8,516 nt of DNA from CAZDBA01 sp964503615 (GTDB lineage: Bacteria; Planctomycetota; Planctomycetia; Pirellulales; Pirellulaceae), in assembly GCA_964503615.1 (NCBI GenBank), contig CAZDBA010000191.1:1-8516 (forward strand), given 5' to 3'. Shown here piece after piece: positions 6,816-8,516 of this stretch. The stretch's first letter is position 1; each line of letters begins with the position of its first letter. The notes below the pieces were generated by a model. The model worked only from the letters and a program-made list of their open reading frames with translations, did not search any database and had not been told where the DNA came from. Both the position numbers and the translations under genes were made by a program.

Positions 6816-6886
6816 AAAAAGAAGAACCAAATCCACGGCAACGCGGTGAACGCCAAGGCTTGCCATGGTAGAATCCAAGTCAACGG

Positions 6887-6909
6887 TTCGCGGGCACGTT
6901 TCGCGGGCA
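6887..6909. repeat. 10-bp direct repeat upstream of the sulfatase
   Basis: TTCGCGGGCA occurs at 6887-6896 and 6900-6909, a 13-bp step, followed by CGGTCGGTC. The pair lies about 70-93 bp before the sulfatase start, a position suitable for an operator. No known regulator site is recognised. Confidence 0.5.
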
Positions 6910-6979
6910 TTCGGTCGGTCAAGCAATTTTTGGCTTAAGCCCACTTACTTTTTCTTCTGCTCACTACGAGACTTTTGCT

Positions 6980-8425
6980 ATGCGTTATTCACGTTCGTTT
7001 TTTGTTTTTGGGTTAGCAACATTGACCCTTGTAGTCGTGAATTTGCAAAGCGCCCAATCGCAAGATGGCGCCAAAAAGAAACAACGGGCCGATCGCATGC
7101 CCAATATCATCATGATCATGAGTGATGATCAGGGCTGGGGCGATGTTGGGTTCAACGGAAACGAAGTGCTCCAAACTCCGAACCTGGATGCGATGGCCGC
7201 CGGTGGCATGCAGTTCGAACGCTTTTACGCAGCTGCGCCATTGTGTTCACCAACCCGAGGCAGTTGTCTGACAGGACGATTCCCGTTCCGTTATGGAATC
7301 CTTGCTGCTCACACCGCCGGGATGCGCGTTGGCGAAATTACGATCCCGGAAATACTGAAGGAAAAAGGTTATCGAACTGCTCACTTCGGCAAGTGGCATA
7401 TCGGCTGGGTCAAGCACGAAGAGGTCAGCACGCGCGGCTACTACTCACCTCCCTCCCACCATGGCTTCGACGAGTACTTTGCAACCACCAGTGCCGTGCC
7501 GACTTGGGATCCAGGCGTGACACCCGAGGGCTGGACCAAATGGGGAAATGCACCGGGCCAGCCTTGGAAGGGCGGCTTCCCTTACGTCCAGGATGGCGAG
7601 GAAGTCAAAGAGAACATCGCTGGCGACGACAGCCGCGTGATCATGGACCGCGTGATCCCATTCGTCGAAGCCAACAAAGATACACCGTTCTTCGCTGCGG
7701 TTTGGTTCCACGCTCCCCATGAACCGGTCGTCGCAGGCGAAGCGTACAAGCAACGTTACTCGAAGCTGGCTGAAAAACAACAAAACTATTACGGATGCAT
7801 CACCGCGATGGACGAGCAGATCGGTCGGTTACGTGACCGGTTACGCGAACTGGAAATCGAAAAGCAAACGATCGTTTTCTTTTGCAGCGATAATGGGCCG
7901 GCAGATGAACTGGCAAAAAATGGAACCGCTTCAACAGGCGGCTTCAAAGGTTACAAACACAAAATGTACGAAGGCGGTTTGCTGGTTCCCGCCTGCGTTG
8001 AGTGGCCGGGTACTATCCAGTCAGGAACAACCCAAGTCCGGTGTAGCACGGTCGACTTCTTTCCTACGATCGCCAACCTGACCAATTACAAGTTTTCAAA
8101 AAACAAAGATCGCCCGATCGACGGAATCGATTTAATGCCCGTCATCTCCGGCAAAACAGCCGCGCGTGACAAGCCGATGTTTTTCGGATTCCGTCGTCTG
8201 CATTCAGGCATCGATGGCAAAGCGATCATCGACGGCGACTGGAAACTAATGCGCGAAGCCAAAGGCGAAAAACGCATGAGACTGTACGACATCGGCAACG
8301 ACCCTCACGAAAAACAGGATCTCGCCAGCGCCCAACCCGAAACCTTCCAGCGCCTATCCAAAGCACTCCAAGAGCTAGAAAGCAGTTGCCAACAAAGCCG
8401 AGACGGAGCGGACTACCGATACTAA
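6980..8425 (+). CDS. Exported formylglycine-dependent sulfatase (S1 / arylsulfatase family)
   Basis: The 481-residue protein starts with a signal peptide: basic MRYSR, a hydrophobic core to about residue 21, and a likely cleavage after AQS (25-27). The mature domain opens with PNIIMIMSDDQGWGD (41-55), where Asp49 and Asp50 would bind calcium. CSPTRGSCLTGR (89-100) is the sulfatase signature, and Cys89 is the residue converted to formylglycine. Further active-site candidates are GKWHIG (Lys138, His140), HAPHEP (His244, His247), SDNG (Asp304, Asn305) and Lys326 before YEGG. RLYDIGNDPHEKQDLA (434-449) is the usual C-terminal segment of the family. Length and motifs are complete. It would hydrolyse sulfate esters, probably on polysaccharides, outside the cytoplasm; the exact substrate cannot be read from sequence alone. 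Only a weak GAG lies 11 nt before the ATG. Activity requires a formylglycine-generating enzyme encoded elsewhere. It is divergent from the methyltransferase-like gene. Confidence 0.95.
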   Translation: MRYSRSFFVFGLATLTLVVVNLQSAQSQDGAKKKQRADRMPNIIMIMSDDQGWGDVGFNGNEVLQTPNLDAMAAGGMQFERFYAAAPLCSPTRGSCLTGRFPFRYGILAAHTAGMRVGEITIPEILKEKGYRTAHFGKWHIGWVKHEEVSTRGYYSPPSHHGFDEYFATTSAVPTWDPGVTPEGWTKWGNAPGQPWKGGFPYVQDGEEVKENIAGDDSRVIMDRVIPFVEANKDTPFFAAVWFHAPHEPVVAGEAYKQRYSKLAEKQQNYYGCITAMDEQIGRLRDRLRELEIEKQTIVFFCSDNGPADELAKNGTASTGGFKGYKHKMYEGGLLVPACVEWPGTIQSGTTQVRCSTVDFFPTIANLTNYKFSKNKDRPIDGIDLMPVISGKTAARDKPMFFGFRRLHSGIDGKAIIDGDWKLMREAKGEKRMRLYDIGNDPHEKQDLASAQPETFQRLSKALQELESSCQQSRDGADYRY

Positions 8426-8429
8426 AGCC

Positions 8430-8447
8430 ATCAGTCCTCTGATTTAT
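8430..8447 (+). terminator. Weak candidate terminator after the sulfatase
   Basis: A short stem ATCAG-TCCT-CTGAT (8430-8443) begins 5 nt after the sulfatase stop and is followed by TTAT. The stem is short and the T-run poor, so this is only a possibility. The remaining bases to 8516 show no gene or other clear feature. Confidence 0.2.
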
Positions 8448-8516
8448 CCACAGCTGTAAAAAAGTGCCCACCAGCATGTTATTTATTGCAGCTAACAACC
8501 TTGAATAAAGTACCAA

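Larger units (their letters stand above)
6543..6979. other. Divergent intergenic region rich in repeats
   Basis: This 437-bp stretch between the methyltransferase-like gene and the sulfatase has no credible gene. It contains the listed repeats, small dyads CGAAC-AGAC-GTTCG (6582-6595) and ATCTC-GATT-GAGAT (6548-6561) close to the methyltransferase start, and a 10-bp palindrome GGCTTAAGCC (6932-6941) about 40 bp before the sulfatase start. A T-rich segment precedes the sulfatase. No promoter stands out clearly for either gene. Confidence 0.6.

Noticed and set aside
6684..6938. Open frames on both strands in the repeat-rich region 6684-6938
   Set aside because: The translations are low in plausibility (basic, repeat derived), lack ribosome binding sites and overlap the repeats.
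8446..8458. ACAGCTGT palindrome followed by an A-run, considered as a terminator
   Set aside because: The run is A, not T, on the plus strand, and on the minus strand the T-run precedes the dyad, so it does not have terminator layout.
8226..8516. A minus-strand frame covering the sulfatase 3' end and the tail of the window
   Set aside because: Most of it is antisense to well-supported sulfatase codons, and the residues show no recognisable domain.

Overview
The window looks like ordinary chromosomal DNA from a planctomycete, probably of the Pirellulaceae type (Rhodopirellula or Blastopirellula relatives). This is inferred from moderate GC content, a secreted formylglycine sulfatase, a regulator with an FHA domain (a phosphothreonine reader expected in lineages rich in Ser/Thr kinases), loosely packed genes with long intergenic regions, and weak Shine-Dalgarno sequences. 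No marker in the window settles the taxonomy. I found no rRNA, tRNA, CRISPR array, transposase, integrase or phage gene.

Layout. (1) Positions 1-1846, minus strand: a Tsp/Prc-type carboxy-terminal processing protease, cut off at its C-terminus by the window edge. (2) 1847-2360: a divergent intergenic region with a plausible sigma70-type promoter for each flanking gene. (3) 2361-4181, plus strand: a sigma54 enhancer-binding protein with an FHA-GAF-AAA+-Fis HTH architecture and no receiver domain. (4) 4191-5741, minus strand: an FGGY kinase of xylulokinase type, convergent with the regulator and separated from it by 9 bp. A palindrome across both stop codons probably terminates both transcripts. 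(5) 5943-6542, minus strand: a small SAM-dependent methyltransferase-like protein of unknown substrate, followed by a compact intrinsic terminator. (6) 6543-6979: a divergent intergenic region rich in direct and inverted repeats, which reads like a mosaic of degenerate dispersed intergenic repeats. (7) 6980-8425, plus strand: an exported sulfatase with an intact CxPxR formylglycine site. (8) 8426-8516: a short non-coding tail.

How the genes relate. None of the five genes forms an operon with another: they alternate in strand, or (methyltransferase and xylulokinase) are separated by a terminator and an apparent promoter. The sulfatase (outside the cytoplasm) and xylulokinase (cytoplasm) both fit catabolism of sulfated, xylose-containing polysaccharides, but no xylose isomerase, transporter or glycoside hydrolase is present to confirm a shared pathway. 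The regulator's targets cannot be read from this window, because no well-spaced -24/-12 promoter was seen. I did not find a convincing new multi-gene system. The points most worth a second look are the FHA-controlled sigma54 activator with a GAFTSA loop, the unassigned methyltransferase-like protein, and the repeat mosaic upstream of the sulfatase.
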